From the NCBI GenBank assembly GCA_963837155.1, contig CAWIMB010000001.1, forward strand, positions 434,001-498,000: a stretch of DNA of 64,000 nucleotides, in the 5' to 3' direction. The notes under the pieces are model-generated. The model worked only from the letters and a program-made list of their open reading frames with translations, was not told the DNA's origin and did not search any database. Positions 18,874-28,798 of the stretch are shown piece by piece; the first letter of the stretch is position 1, and each line of letters opens with the position of its first letter. Made by a program: the position numbers and the translations under genes. The DNA is from DASQHW01 sp963837155 (GTDB lineage: Bacteria; Actinomycetota; Acidimicrobiia; IMCC26256; PALSA-610).

Positions 18874-19667
18874 GCCGGGCGGGCCCGGCGGGTGCCGAGG
18901 TACGCCTCGATCACGTTTGCATCGGACGCGACCTGCTGGGGCGTGCCGTCGGCGATGACGCGCCCTTCGGCGAGGCACACGACGCGATCCGAGATCGACA
19001 TCACGACGTCCATGTCGTGCTCGACGAAGATCACGGTCCGGCCGTCGCCCTTCAAGCGGCGGATGTGCACGAGCAGCGATTCGACGAGCGCGGGGTTCAC
19101 ACCCGCCATCGGCTCGTCGAGCATGACGAGCTTGGGGTCGACCATCAGCGCGCGCGCCATCTCGAGCAGCTTGCGTTGCCCGCCCGACAGCGTCGCCGCG
19201 AGATCCTCTCGCTTGGCGACCAACCCGAAGTCGGTCAGCAGGGCGAGCGCACGCTCACGCACGGCTCGTTCCTGGGCGCGCCACCGCGGTCGCAACGGTG
19301 CAAGCGCCATGCGTTCACCGGTTTGGTGTGGTGCGCCGAGGAGCATGTTGTCGAGCACGGTCATCCCGGCGAGGGCTTTCGTGAGCTGGAACGTGCGGAC
19401 CATGCCTTGCCGGGCAATGCGATACGCGGGCCAGCCGGCAACGTCGACCTCGTCGAAGATCCAGCGGCCTTCGTCGGCGCGGTCGAAGCCGGTGAGCACG
19501 TTGAAGAATGTCGTCTTGCCCGCGCCATTGGGTCCAATGAGCGCGGTGATCGTATGCCGGTCGATCTGCAAGTGGTCGACCATGACCGCGGTGAGCCCGC
19601 CGAAGCGGCGCACGACGTTCTCGATCTCGAGGATGCAGCCGCCAGTCGCCGGAGGCACGTCAGTCAC
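18870..19667 (-). CDS. livG: LivG-type ABC ATPase
   Basis: 265 residues: Walker A LIGPNGAGKTTFFNVLTGF, signature LSGGQRKLLEMARALM, Walker B LVMLDEPMAGVNP, H-loop FVEHDMDVV, and the C-terminal VIEAYLG typical of LivG. Overlaps livM upstream by 8 bases and livF downstream. Energises uptake through LivH/LivM. Confidence 0.93.
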   Translation of the reverse strand: MTDVPPATGGCILEIENVVRRFGGLTAVMVDHLQIDRHTITALIGPNGAGKTTFFNVLTGFDRADEGRWIFDEVDVAGWPAYRIARQGMVRTFQLTKALAGMTVLDNMLLGAPHQTGERMALAPLRPRWRAQERAVRERALALLTDFGLVAKREDLAATLSGGQRKLLEMARALMVDPKLVMLDEPMAGVNPALVESLLVHIRRLKGDGRTVIFVEHDMDVVMSISDRVVCLAEGRVIADGTPQQVASDANVIEAYLGTRRARPA

Positions 19668-20652
19668 TGAGGATCACCTCGCGCCGCGAGCCGAAGATGC
19701 CTTGGGGACGGAAGATGACCAGCAGCATGATCAGCAAACCGACGAGCACGAATCGCACCGGGCCTACTTGGGCCTGATCCATGACGTTCCCGAGCCCGAG
19801 GAAGTTGTTCGCGACTGCTTCGCTGAGGAACGTCTGCGAGCCTTCGACGATGAACCAGAAGAGCATCGCGCCGACGATCGGGCCGGCGATCCGGGCGGTC
19901 CCGCCGAGGATCAGCGCGGCGAACGCGAAGAACGTGATCGCCGACTCGAAGTTGTTCGGCTCGACGAACTGCCGGTCGATGACCAGCATGATGCCCGCGA
20001 GGCCGCCGATCGCACCGCCGAGCAGGAGTGCCTGCATCTTGTACGAGAACACGTTCTTGCCGAGCGAGCGCACCGCGTCTTGGTCCTCGCGGATACCGCG
20101 TACGACCCGTCCCCACGGGCTGTGCACGAGCGACGCGACGAACAACGACGCGAGCGCGACGAGCCCCCACGTCACGAGGATCGACCAGAGGTCGCGACTG
20201 GTGTACGTCACGAGGCCAACGCCATAACGACCGTTGGGAATCGGGTTGTTGTCGAAGAATGCGTCGGCGAAGCCGTGGATTCCTTGCGGCCCGCCGGTGA
20301 CCGATTGGACCGTCCTCGTGTTCACCACGATCCGGAGAATCTCGGCGGCGGAGATCGTCACGATCGCGAGGTAATCGGCGCGCAGCCGCAATGTCGGAAG
20401 GCCCAAGAGAAGTCCCAAGAGCAACGCCGCGGCGACGCCGACGAGCACCGCCACGCCCAACGGCAGGCCCCACGTATCGACCGCGATGGCCGTGCCGTAT
20501 CCCCCCGCGAGCAGAAACCCCGCCTGGCCGAAGTTCCACAGACCGGTGTAGCCGAACTGCACGTTGAGCCCCACCGCGGCGAGGGCGTACACCGCCGCGT
20601 TCATCCCGAGGCCGGCACGGATGCCGTCACTGAGGATCCGCTCGATATCCAT
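19660..20652 (-). CDS. livM: LivM-type ABC permease
   Basis: About 330 residues, eight to nine membrane helices, with the family segment GYTGLWNFGQAGFLLAGGYG near the N-terminus and the EAA-like loop SPWGRVVRGIREDQDAVRSLG. ATG 20652 follows livH by 4 bases, indicating one transcript livH-livM-livG-livF. Confidence 0.92.
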   Translation of the reverse strand: MDIERILSDGIRAGLGMNAAVYALAAVGLNVQFGYTGLWNFGQAGFLLAGGYGTAIAVDTWGLPLGVAVLVGVAAALLLGLLLGLPTLRLRADYLAIVTISAAEILRIVVNTRTVQSVTGGPQGIHGFADAFFDNNPIPNGRYGVGLVTYTSRDLWSILVTWGLVALASLFVASLVHSPWGRVVRGIREDQDAVRSLGKNVFSYKMQALLLGGAIGGLAGIMLVIDRQFVEPNNFESAITFFAFAALILGGTARIAGPIVGAMLFWFIVEGSQTFLSEAVANNFLGLGNVMDQAQVGPVRFVLVGLLIMLLVIFRPQGIFGSRREVILSD

Positions 20653-20656
20653 GGGG

Positions 20657-21988
20657 TTAGCCGACCCGTTCCCGTACGCCGAGCAGACCTTGCGGCCGGA
20701 CAAGCAAGACCAGGATGAGAATCGCGAGCGCGACCGCGATTTGGAAGTCCGCCGGCAACCAGTACGTACTGACCTGCGACGCGACGCCGACAACCAGGCC
20801 GCCGGCCATCGCGCCGTACGGGTTCCCGAGACCGCCGAGCACGACCGCCGCGAACATCGTGAGCAACAAACGGAAGCCGAGGTCCCACTGCACGCTCTGG
20901 GAAACCGCGAGCAGCACACCGCCGAGCCCGGCGAGCATTCCCCCGCCGATCCACACCAGCAGCACAACGCGCTGCACATCGATGCCGGACGCCGACGCGA
21001 GATCGCGCTCGTCGGACACCGCGCGCACGGCTGTACCAAGCCGCGTCCGCTGCAGCACGGTGCCGACCGCGACCAGCATCACGAAGCTCACCACGATCAC
21101 CACGTACTCGCGCGGTGGCAATGAGACGGGGCCGACATCGAAGGGCCGTTGGGCGGAGTACTGCCGGAACGCACGCGGGTTCCCTTCGAAGATCACTTGA
21201 TAGAGGTAGCGGAGGAACAACGCGAGGCCGATCGACACGAGCATGCGCGCGACAGCGCCGGTGCGCCGGCGGGTCATCGGGCGCCAGATACCGAGCTCGG
21301 TGATCGCACCAAGCAACCCGGTCGCCACCATGCCGACGATCGCGGCGACCAGCAATGGCCACTGCGGCCCACTCACCATCGTGTTGCAAAAGAAGGCGAC
21401 GAGCGCGCCGAACGTGACCAGCTCACCGTGGGCGAAATTCACCAGCCCCGTCGTGCCATAAATCAGTGAGAGCCCCACCGAGCACAGGCCGACGATCAAA
21501 CCGAACCTGATGCCGCCGACGAAGAGGTCCAGCAGTCGGTCGAAGCGCGACGGTCCGCCCGGCCCAGTTCTCTTCCCCGACGACAATCGAAACAAGGCTG
21601 GCTGGCGGTTTGCACGGACGCGGAACTCCGGCAGCTCGGCTCGCACGGCGCGCACGCCTTCGGGCAACGTCGTCGTGTCGAGTGCGAGGCGGTACGCGCC
21701 CCGTTCCGGAACGGGGATACGCCACGCGCCTTGCGCGTCCGACCTTGCGGTTCCAACCTCCCGGCCGTCCCGGCTCGCCGTGATACGCACGCCGGGCACG
21801 GGATCGCCGTCGACTCGCAGCGTCCCGACAATGCTCGGTGTCACCGCCGTCGTCGGCGACGTCGTCGTCGAGTCCTGGGCGTGAGCCGACTCGGTGCCGG
21901 CGCCTGCGAGCAGTCCGAACACGCCGACAATCGCCGACGCGACGACGATCCGCGGCACTCTCGTCAACGCACGCTCCCGGCATTGCAC
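20657..21988 (-). CDS. livH: LivH-type ABC permease with N-terminal secreted Ig-like domain
   Basis: 443 residues, about 150 more than a usual LivH. Residues 10-37 look like a cleavable signal peptide (IVVASAIVGVFGLLAGAG, then AHAQ). Residues about 48-115 read as a small beta domain of the carboxypeptidase-regulatory/Ig type (SIVGTLRVDGDPVPGVRITA, GAWRIPVPERGAYRL). The permease proper begins near residue 155 with LIVGLCSVGLSLIYGTTGLV and NFAHGE, the LivH hallmark. An outside domain on the permease could touch the lipoprotein partner; that is inference. First gene of the operon. Confidence 0.88.
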   Translation of the reverse strand: MQCRERALTRVPRIVVASAIVGVFGLLAGAGTESAHAQDSTTTSPTTAVTPSIVGTLRVDGDPVPGVRITASRDGREVGTARSDAQGAWRIPVPERGAYRLALDTTTLPEGVRAVRAELPEFRVRANRQPALFRLSSGKRTGPGGPSRFDRLLDLFVGGIRFGLIVGLCSVGLSLIYGTTGLVNFAHGELVTFGALVAFFCNTMVSGPQWPLLVAAIVGMVATGLLGAITELGIWRPMTRRRTGAVARMLVSIGLALFLRYLYQVIFEGNPRAFRQYSAQRPFDVGPVSLPPREYVVIVVSFVMLVAVGTVLQRTRLGTAVRAVSDERDLASASGIDVQRVVLLVWIGGGMLAGLGGVLLAVSQSVQWDLGFRLLLTMFAAVVLGGLGNPYGAMAGGLVVGVASQVSTYWLPADFQIAVALAILILVLLVRPQGLLGVRERVG

Positions 21989-22052
21989 GTCACAAATGTT
22001 GCCGGATGCGTACTACTCGAACCGCGAGCCTCGCAATGAGTGTGGACGACGC

Positions 22053-22766
22053 TCAGCCGGAGGGACCGAAACGCTCGACGCGGATGCGATCCGTCGGTTG
22101 GCCAAGGTCGACGAGGAGTTTGCTCGCCGCATCCGCGAATCCGGGGGTGCCGCAGACATACGCCATCGTGCCGGGCACGAACGGTTGGCCGATGTCTGCC
22201 GCCTGAAGTCTTCCCGGCGGTCGCGTCGAGGAGGCCGGCGCCGCGCGCGTGTACACGATGTTCGTCTCCGGCCCCGCCAGCTCGTCGGCGTAGTAGAGGT
22301 CTTCCGGCGTGCGGACCGAGACGACCAGCCGCACGAGGTCCGCACGCTGCGTACGCCGCGCGAGCCGCAGCATCGCCATCAGCGGCACCACCCCCGAGCC
22401 GCCTCCCACGAGCAGCGCCGGAGAGTCGCCCCTCCACACGAACCATCCCCCGATCGGCCCGCGCACCTCGAACTGGTCACCGATCATGACGTCGTCATGC
22501 AAGAACGTCGAAACCTCGCCGTGCTCCAAGCGCTCGACGGTCAGCTCCAGCTCGTTCGAATCGTCGGGCGGGGACGCGACGGAATAGGACCGCGTCGCGG
22601 TGTAGCCGTCGGGCGCGGTCAGCCGCACGATGTAGTGCTGGCCTGCGAGATGATGCGAGGGCTGCGGGAGTGCGAGGCGAAACGTCTTCGCGGTCGGCGT
22701 CTCGACAGTTACGTCGAGCACCGTCGCGGTCTGCCACGACATGTGGGTTCGCCCCGCTCCTGTCAT
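22053..22766 (-). CDS. FAD/NAD(P)-binding oxidoreductase (ferredoxin-reductase type)
   Basis: 237 residues: FAD-binding barrel with RSYSVASPP, NAD(P) domain with LLVGGGSGVVPLMAMLR, and C-terminal AYVCGTPGFADAA. No 2Fe-2S domain. Its ATG overlaps the stop of the sulfite-oxidase-like gene (TGATG), a pairing often seen in actinobacteria, so it probably passes electrons to or from that molybdoenzyme. Confidence 0.87.
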   Translation of the reverse strand: MTGAGRTHMSWQTATVLDVTVETPTAKTFRLALPQPSHHLAGQHYIVRLTAPDGYTATRSYSVASPPDDSNELELTVERLEHGEVSTFLHDDVMIGDQFEVRGPIGGWFVWRGDSPALLVGGGSGVVPLMAMLRLARRTQRADLVRLVVSVRTPEDLYYADELAGPETNIVYTRAAPASSTRPPGRLQAADIGQPFVPGTMAYVCGTPGFADAASKLLVDLGQPTDRIRVERFGPSG

Positions 22767-23377
22767 CAGTCCCCTTGGTAGCGCTCCTCGCGCCACGGAT
22801 CGCCATGGTTGTGATAGCCGTACCGCTCCCAGAACCCGGGCTCGTCGTGGTCGAGCAGACGAAGTCCCGCGATCCACTTCGCACTCTTCCAGAAGTACAG
22901 GTGCGGAACCAGCAGCCGCGCGGGGCCACCGTGTTGGACGGGAAGCGGTTGGCCACCGAACTCCCAGACGACCCATGCCTTCCCACCGGTCACGTCCTCC
23001 ATCGGAAGGTTCGTCGTGTACTCGGTGTGGCTGAACGCGAGCAGATGGGTTGCGCTCGGCAGCGGACCCGCGGCTTCGAGCAGCGTGTCGACCGAGACGC
23101 CCCCGAACGTGACGTCGTGCTTCGACCAGCTGGTCACGCAATGGATGTCGCCCGCGTACGACGACGGCGGAAGCGCATGAATCTCGTCCCAGTTCCACGT
23201 GCGCGGCCGCTCGACCAGACCCTCGATCGTGAACGACCACGTGTCGGTCGACAGGTTCGGCGTCACTTCGGCGGTGAGCACTGGCCAGGCGTTTCCGATG
23301 TCGTACTGACCGGGCGGCAGCCACGTCTCTCGAACGCGCGACTCTCGTCCCATGAAGCCCCTCGTGAACTTCGCCAT
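22766..23377 (-). CDS. Sulfite oxidase-like molybdopterin oxidoreductase
   Basis: 203 residues, a short stand-alone SUOX/MsrP-type domain. The molybdenum-ligand Cys is in GDIHCVTSWSKHD; GGPARLLVPHLYFWKSAKW is the conserved pterin-binding region. No Tat signal is present, so it is likely cytoplasmic. Substrate unknown; works with the FAD protein encoded next. Confidence 0.87.
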   Translation of the reverse strand: MAKFTRGFMGRESRVRETWLPPGQYDIGNAWPVLTAEVTPNLSTDTWSFTIEGLVERPRTWNWDEIHALPPSSYAGDIHCVTSWSKHDVTFGGVSVDTLLEAAGPLPSATHLLAFSHTEYTTNLPMEDVTGGKAWVVWEFGGQPLPVQHGGPARLLVPHLYFWKSAKWIAGLRLLDHDEPGFWERYGYHNHGDPWREERYQGD

Positions 23378-23463
23378 GCGCAGCTCCTCTCGATCACGAC
23401 CGTCACCACTTCATCATCTGTTCCCCACGCGCCGGTCGAATCCCCGACACCGCGTCGTCGGCG

Positions 23464-23989
23464 TCAGTGATCGGTCACATCGTCGAACGCGGGCGGATAC
23501 GCCACCCGCCCCCGCAGCGACGGGTGGTAGTTGCGCAGGCGTACCATCTGCGCCGCTTCGGGCGGCGCCCACGATGGCAGCGTGATCTCGATGCCATGGG
23601 GCACGGAGTGCTCGAAGCCGAGCCGCCCGTAGTACACCGGGCTTCCTTCGAGCACCACCAAGGGCTCGCCGCGTGCTTCGGCGCGGGCGACGACCTCCCG
23701 CACGAGGGCCGAGCCGATGCCTCGCCGCTCATAATCGGGCGAGACGGCCAACGGTGACAAGTTCGCGACCTGGTGCTTCGTTTCCCCGTCAACCAGTCGG
23801 GCGTAGCTGATCATCACATGGCCCACGACGCGTCCGTCGAGCTCGGCGACGAGCGACAGTTCCGGCAGGAAGTCCACGGACCGCGCGAAGCAGTTCCACG
23901 AGGCGGGCCTCGACGCCGGACCGGAATGCCGCTGCCACGACCTCGCCGATTGCGTCTCGATCAGCCGGCCGCTCGGCGCGGATCGTCAC
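23464..23989 (-). CDS. GNAT acetyltransferase, one frame break
   Basis: From GTG 23989 the protein starts TIRAERPADRDAIGEVVAAAF and changes frame near 23885, continuing with FLPELSLVAELDGRVVGHVM, LSPLAVSPDYERRGIGSAL (acetyl-CoA loop RRGIGS) and GLP-like GRLGFEHSVPHGIE to the stop. Joined length is about 174 residues, normal for GNAT N-acetyltransferases of the YhbS type. Start overlaps the region where the nucleoside hydrolase ends. Confidence 0.78.
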
Positions 23990-24922
23990 ATCGCGCGGAC
24001 GTTGGGCGCGTTCGACGGCCGCGAGCCATGTCTCCGCGAATCCGCTTCCATCGACTGCGACGACCGCTCGAACCGGTGTGCCCTCGGGATCGCGCTGAAA
24101 GCGAAGGACATCGCGCTCCAACACCGGTCGCACCCGGACCTCTTCGACGACGGCGCCCGGCCACCCCAACGCCACTGCACACGCGACGGGGTCGTACTGG
24201 AAGTTCAACAGGTCGTCGGGCAAGCCGCGGTACGTGCACCCGAGCGTCGTGAGCTGGTGCTCGGCGGCATGCGCCTGAGCTTGACGAGCGAGCAGGCGCC
24301 CGAGCGAGCCCGACCGCTCGAGCCGTCCCAGATCGACGGCGCGCAAGTCCGCGGCGAGCGTCGCGGGGAGCGTCACCAGTGTCAGATCAGCGGTCGCCGC
24401 GACCACCGTGCGCGCCGCCCACGTGTCGCACTGAACGTTCCAATCCATGTCGGGGCCCCAGGGCGGGAGGCCATCGGCGGGCGGCTGCATCCATCCGCCC
24501 ATCGTCACCACCCGCACGCGTTGCAGAATCCCCGGCTGTTGCTCCTCGAGCAGCGCGAGATTCGTGTACGGGCCGATCGCGACGATCGTCGCGCCTCGAT
24601 CGATGGCGGCCGCGAGCAACGCGATCGCGTCGCCCGGTCGGGAAGGACGAGCGGCGACCGGCTCCGGCCAGTACGTCGCGTCGTCGGGCAGCTCCCCCAT
24701 CGGTTGTCCCGTCGTGAGCGACACACCGGCGCCGGCGGCGACCGATATCTCGGCACGCCCCACGAGGTCGAGGAAATGCGAGACGTAGCCGGCGCGCCGG
24801 CCGTCGGGGTCGGCCACCGTCGTAATGCCGACGACCTCGACGTCATCCCAGCCGAGCAACATCGCGAGCGCACACGCGTCGTCGGTGTCGCCCGCGAAGT
24901 CGGTGTCGAGGTGGAGACGCAT
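23986..24922 (-). CDS. Nucleoside hydrolase (IunH-type)
   Basis: About 310 residues from ATG 24922, which has GGAG 6 bases upstream. The Ca2+/ribose site DTDFAGDTDDACALAML is intact, and IVAIGPYTNLALL and MDWNVQCD are further family landmarks. It hydrolyses N-glycosidic bonds of nucleosides; specificity is not readable. In the raw sequence the frame runs on into the following GNAT gene without a stop. A TGA at 23986-23988 in a neighbouring frame, overlapping the GNAT GTG, is the probable true end, which would need one indel. Confidence 0.8.
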
Positions 24923-25007
24923 CAGGACTCCCGCGTGGGTGCGCCGCGCCGGACGGTCACGCGACGGGGCAGTATCGCAACGCGGCGACACCCGTGCGAA
25001 CGATTTT

Positions 25008-25954
25008 TCAGCCCGGCCGCGTTCCGGTGTCGGCCCGCACGCGGCAAGGTCGGGTCCGACCAGCGACGCGACCCGCTTGTCGTAGCGCGTGAGGTCGCTT
25101 GCATCGAGGAGCTCGCGCCACTGTCCGCTGGTCCCACGATTGAAGAACTTGTTCGGATCGCGCCAGAATTGCTTGTCGATATTCGGCACGGTCTTGTCCA
25201 CGTTGCGGCGCATCGCGTCGAACGACGCAGCCGCGACCAGTCCCGGCCACTGCTCCTCGGGCACCTCGATCGCCAGGCACACGGCAAGGGCGCGCATCTC
25301 GCCCTCGAGGTTCGCCTTGAGCTCGCTGTAGTGGAGCATGACGATGTTTCCGGCGTCGCGGACGTTCCAGAACGTTTCGAAGTGATACAGCGTGCGCAGG
25401 AGCGACGAACTCGCATCCGCGGGCGCCGTGTCATTGTCGACCCAAACCCAGAACCGTTCCCGTGGCGTCGGCGCACGCTCGGGGCGGGCCGCGAGGAGCT
25501 CGGTAACGTCGTCGTCGTCGCCGACGGCGGCGGCGCGCACCGCCACGAACGCGTCCATGTCCATGTTCTCCCAGTGGCTGTCCATCGAGAGCGCCACGTC
25601 GCGCGGATCGCGTCCGACGCAGATGTACGTCACCCGTTTGTCGTACGGCAACCCGTCCAGCGGCGTGTGGGTCTTGATGAACCGGCGATGCGTCTGCGCG
25701 GCCAGATCGGCCATCACGTCGTCGCGTGATCGTGTCTGCATGTCGAGCCACGGTGAGATCATCGACAGCGGCCGTTCGAGATCAGGCGTCTGGAAGATCA
25801 ACAGTGCGCAGATCATCTGCGTCCACGTCGTGCCGCACTTCGGCGGCGTGCTGATCACGATGTCGTCGGGCCGGAACGAGAACCCGTCCCAGCGCGCGCT
25901 GTCACCCACGACGCCCCGGTACCGAACGAGCGGCCGATCAGCCTTCTCCGTCAC
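25008..25954 (-). CDS. Sulfotransferase, frame break near the C-terminus
   Basis: From GTG 25954 (overlapping the GH76-like stop, GTGA): DIVISTPPKCGTTWTQMI is the PAPS 5'-phosphosulfate loop, and YICVGRDPRDVALSMDSHWE the 3'-phosphate site. The raw frame runs on past the expected end into the nucleoside hydrolase. One added G near 25043 would give a natural C-terminus LAAWRADTGTRPG with stop at 25008. I annotate that end. Acceptor substrate unknown. Confidence 0.82.
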
Positions 25955-27013
25955 GTTCCGGCAGCGTTGTCCATCGAACCCCGCAACGCAAGCAGCCCGA
26001 AGATCTGGACCAATGCCGCTTGGTCGATCAGCCGGGCCGCATCGGATCCGAAGACGAACAGATCCGCGCTGGTGCGGTGCTGCTCCCAAGCGACTTCGGC
26101 GTACTGCTGCGCCGCCGCGGTGATCGCGCGGCGGAGCTGTTCGTCGTCCGAGACGTCGGCGAGGGCGAACAGGTTCCGGAAGAAGATCGCGTTGAACGCG
26201 GGATCCTGGCCGAAATATCCGACACGCTCGTAGTAGCCCAAGGCAGCCGCAGTGATCGCTTCGGCTCCCGCGACATCGCCGAGCAGCAGCCGGACGCCGA
26301 TGACATTGCCCTGGTTATAGCTCCACTTCGTCGTATCGATTGCGCCGTCGTGCGACACATGGTCCCAATACAAGCCGTCGGCGGGATCCCGCAACGTTGC
26401 GTTGACCCAATCGTGCATGCGCGTCGCCCACACGAGATAGTCAGCGTTCCCCGTCAGCTCGTGGAGCCGGAGTGCGAGCTCCGCGCTGGGCGCGGTCGAC
26501 ACCGTGTTGCGATCGTGATTGTTCGAGGCCTGCGTCCAGAACACGCCGCCAGGGTGCGGGTCGGTCGTGTTCGTGTCCCAGCCCAGCGCGATGAATCTGA
26601 ACACGCGCTGGGCGGTGTCGAGCATGGACGCGTCGCCCGTCACCCGCGCCGCACGCAGCAGGCCCAGGCCGATCCACGCGTTGTCGTCGTAGTACTTCTC
26701 GCTTCCCTTTCCGTAAGGCGGCACAACCGACGCGTCGTGCCCGGGCGGATTGCTCGTGCCATCCCAATACTTCGAGAGGGCCTGCACGTTGCTGCGCACG
26801 TCGTCACCGAATTCGGCCGGCCCTGACAGCTCGCAGAGGTCGATGCTCGCCGCGAGCACCTGGCTGAAGGGCCATAAGTACGAGTACGGCTTGCGGCCCG
26901 GCGGCGCGGTCTCTCGATACAGCCCGCTGCCGTCACTCCTCGCAAACGATCGGTGCAACGCGGCGTAGCTGCGTCGCGCCCGTTCAGCGTTCGTCGCCGC
27001 GCGTGTCGTCCAT
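25951..27013 (-). CDS. GH76-like glycoside hydrolase ((alpha/alpha)6 fold)
   Basis: 335 clear residues with YYDDNAWIGLGLLRAARVTG (catalytic Asp pair region of GH76), GGVFWTQASNN, and WSYNQGNVIGVRLLLGD. GH76 enzymes cut or transfer alpha-1,6-mannan, which fits actinobacterial cell-wall glycans. There is no signal peptide. The in-frame part begins at TTG 26958, but the upstream bases still encode NAERARRSYAALHRSF, and an ATG at 27013 precedes them with one base missing near 27002. I place the start there; it overlaps the previous stop (TGATG). Confidence 0.72.
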
Positions 27014-27813
27014 CAGTCTTCGAGACGGGCGACGGCCTCTTCACTTCGTGCGACCGCGTCATCAGCGCGGTCGCTCGCCTGCCGGGCCGCATCGCGCGTA
27101 CGCCTCGCAGCCGCGACGTCGCGCTCCGCTTGCTTCATCGCCGTCTCGGCGGCGTTCATCGCCCGCTCGGCCACGTCAAGGCGGTCCGCCGCCTCGGCCG
27201 CCTCGCCCCGATGACGCTCGAGCTTTTCGCGGGCACTGACGAGCGCGCGCGACGGCGGCGACGACGACGACGCCGTGCCGGCCTTGCGGCCGCGCGCGGG
27301 CCGGCTCTCGACCGACGATGCGAGGCTCGCGAAGAGATCATCGGCTTCCACGTCGGCGTCGAGCCCGGTGAGCTCGCCCCGACCGAGGTCCTCCGCGAGC
27401 CGCTCGGAACCGACGATCGCGTTCAGCGCGTTCTCGATGTCGCGAACCTCCGCGTCGCCTGACCGCCCGGACTCGTCGATGACTCGTCGCGCGACCCGTG
27501 CAACGGCGCTACTAGCTTCCCGTCGTCTGGCGACGGCCTCGCGCAGCACGCCGGCGTCGGCGCCCGCGAGCACCTCGTCTTGTGCGGCGCGCGCTGCACT
27601 CGTCGCGTCGAGCAGGTCTCGGATCGCAGGGGGATCGCTCCGCGCGACCTGATTGAGCGCCCACACCGGAACTGCGGGACGACGCAACGCCTTGATCGCC
27701 GCGGCCTCGTCCTTGTCGCCGGCGGCGCGCAGCTCGCGCACGAGCTCGTCGCGCGCGGCGACGAACTCGTCCGGCGCAACGGAGAAGAGGTCGTGCCTCG
27801 AGCTTGCCGGCAT
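27013..27813 (-). CDS. Conserved coiled-coil protein of unknown function
   Basis: 266 residues. The N-terminal half (LFSVAPDEFVAARDELVREL, KALRRPAVPVWALNQVAR) is a pattern I know from many uncharacterised actinobacterial proteins; the C-terminal 90 residues are a long Ala/Arg/Glu coiled coil. No signal or membrane segment. It heads the GH76, sulfotransferase and nucleoside hydrolase run, but no shared function is evident. Confidence 0.75.
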   Translation of the reverse strand: MPASSRHDLFSVAPDEFVAARDELVRELRAAGDKDEAAAIKALRRPAVPVWALNQVARSDPPAIRDLLDATSAARAAQDEVLAGADAGVLREAVARRREASSAVARVARRVIDESGRSGDAEVRDIENALNAIVGSERLAEDLGRGELTGLDADVEADDLFASLASSVESRPARGRKAGTASSSSPPSRALVSAREKLERHRGEAAEAADRLDVAERAMNAAETAMKQAERDVAAARRTRDAARQASDRADDAVARSEEAVARLED

Positions 27814-27838
27814 TCGGCAATTGTGCCGCGCGTCCCGA

Positions 27839-28439
27839 CTACCGGGGCGGGCACTGCTCGCGAATGTGATCGCGGTAGATGTCGATCATCCGGAGATACT
27901 CGGAATCGGGGTTGCCGGCGACATCCGCGGCCAGGTCGGCGGCGCGGTCCGCTTGCGTCCATTCTCCGCGCAGGTAGAGGTCGAGCTCATCGAGCATCTC
28001 GTGGAAGCCAGCGACGAAGCCGGGACGCCAGGGAGTGTCGGCTCCGGCCGGCCGGTCGGCGCCGGCATACGCATCGTCCTCTTGGCGATCGATGCCTTCA
28101 CCGGGCGCGAACGACTGGGTGAACAAGAGACGCGTACCGTCACCATCGACCGCGAGCTCGAAGCGCAGGAAGCTTTGCTCGTCGCCGAAGGTGTAGCGGA
28201 TCACGTTCGGCGGTTCGAACTCTGTGACCTCGCCGACGATCGACTGCTCTTCGGGACCACGAGAACGTACAGATGCCGCCGAGCCGTCGCTCCACCCTGG
28301 ACGCCGGCAGTAACCACACGTCGAGGTGCTCGGACGTCGTCACCGCTTCCCACACCAGCTCGATGGAATGCGGATACGTTCGCTCGTGCCGCATCGTCGT
28401 GCGGTCCACGAACACTGCGAGCATCGAATCATCGGCCAC
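27839..28439 (-). CDS. SRPBCC (AHSA1-type) protein, one frame break
   Basis: The N-terminal part RTYPHSIELVWEAVTTSEHLDV is the AHSA1 opening; near 28260 the frame changes and the fold continues SIVGEVTEFEPPNVIRYTFG, FLRFELAVDGDGTRLLFT and a helical end to 27839. Such proteins bind hydrophobic ligands. It overlaps the ArsR gene by 11 bases. ArsR-SRPBCC pairs are common; the SRPBCC protein probably handles a ligand linked to the regulator. Confidence 0.8.
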
Positions 28440-28749
28440 GGCGCTTCTCCTTCATGTCGTCGAGTTGTGCACCGAGGGCGTCGAATCGCTCCTCCCATGT
28501 CCGCCGGCAGCGGTCGGCCCACCCGCTGACTTCGGTCAGCGCCGAGGGGTTCAGCCGGTAGATCCGCTGCTTTCCGTCGGCACGAACGCTCACGACGCCC
28601 GATTCGCGGAGCAGCCGAAGGTGTCGGGAGACGGCGGGCTGGCTGATCGTGAACAGCTCGACGAGCTCGTTCACGCTCCGATCGTCTTCGGCGAGTACCT
28701 CGACGATGCGCAGCCTCGTGTCGTCGGCGAGAGCGGCGAACGCTGGCAC
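28429..28749 (-). CDS. ArsR-family transcriptional regulator
   Basis: 106 residues, winged helix with LADDTRLRIVEVLAEDDRSV, recognition region ISQPAVSRHLRLLRESGVV and wing VRADGKQRIYRL. No metal-binding Cys pair is visible, so it is of the metal-free kind usually linked to SRPBCC partners. GTG 28749 start. A palindrome 12-27 bases upstream is the probable autoregulatory operator. Confidence 0.9.
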   Translation of the reverse strand: MPAFAALADDTRLRIVEVLAEDDRSVNELVELFTISQPAVSRHLRLLRESGVVSVRADGKQRIYRLNPSALTEVSGWADRCRRTWEERFDALGAQLDDMKEKRRGR

Positions 28750-28760
28750 CGCCCAAACAT

Positions 28761-28776
28761 ATAACAGAACAGTTAT
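28761..28776. promoter_or_regulatory. Palindromic operator upstream of arsR
   Basis: ATAAC-AGAACA-GTTAT, a 5+5 inverted repeat with 6-base spacer, in an AT-rich island just upstream of the ArsR start codon and within otherwise GC-rich DNA. Such sites are bound by ArsR dimers that repress their own operon. Binding is inferred. Confidence 0.55.
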
Positions 28777-28798
28777 CTATGCAAGCCCTGAAAGTCGC

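Noticed and set aside
18664..20718. A 684-residue plus-strand open frame
   Set aside because: Antisense to livF, livG and livM with shadow-like composition (many His, Arg, Asp runs) and no domain.
23789..26089. A true sulfotransferase-hydrolase-GNAT fusion protein
   Set aside because: Each domain has its own start with overlap or ribosome-binding site, and a one-base correction restores a proper stop.
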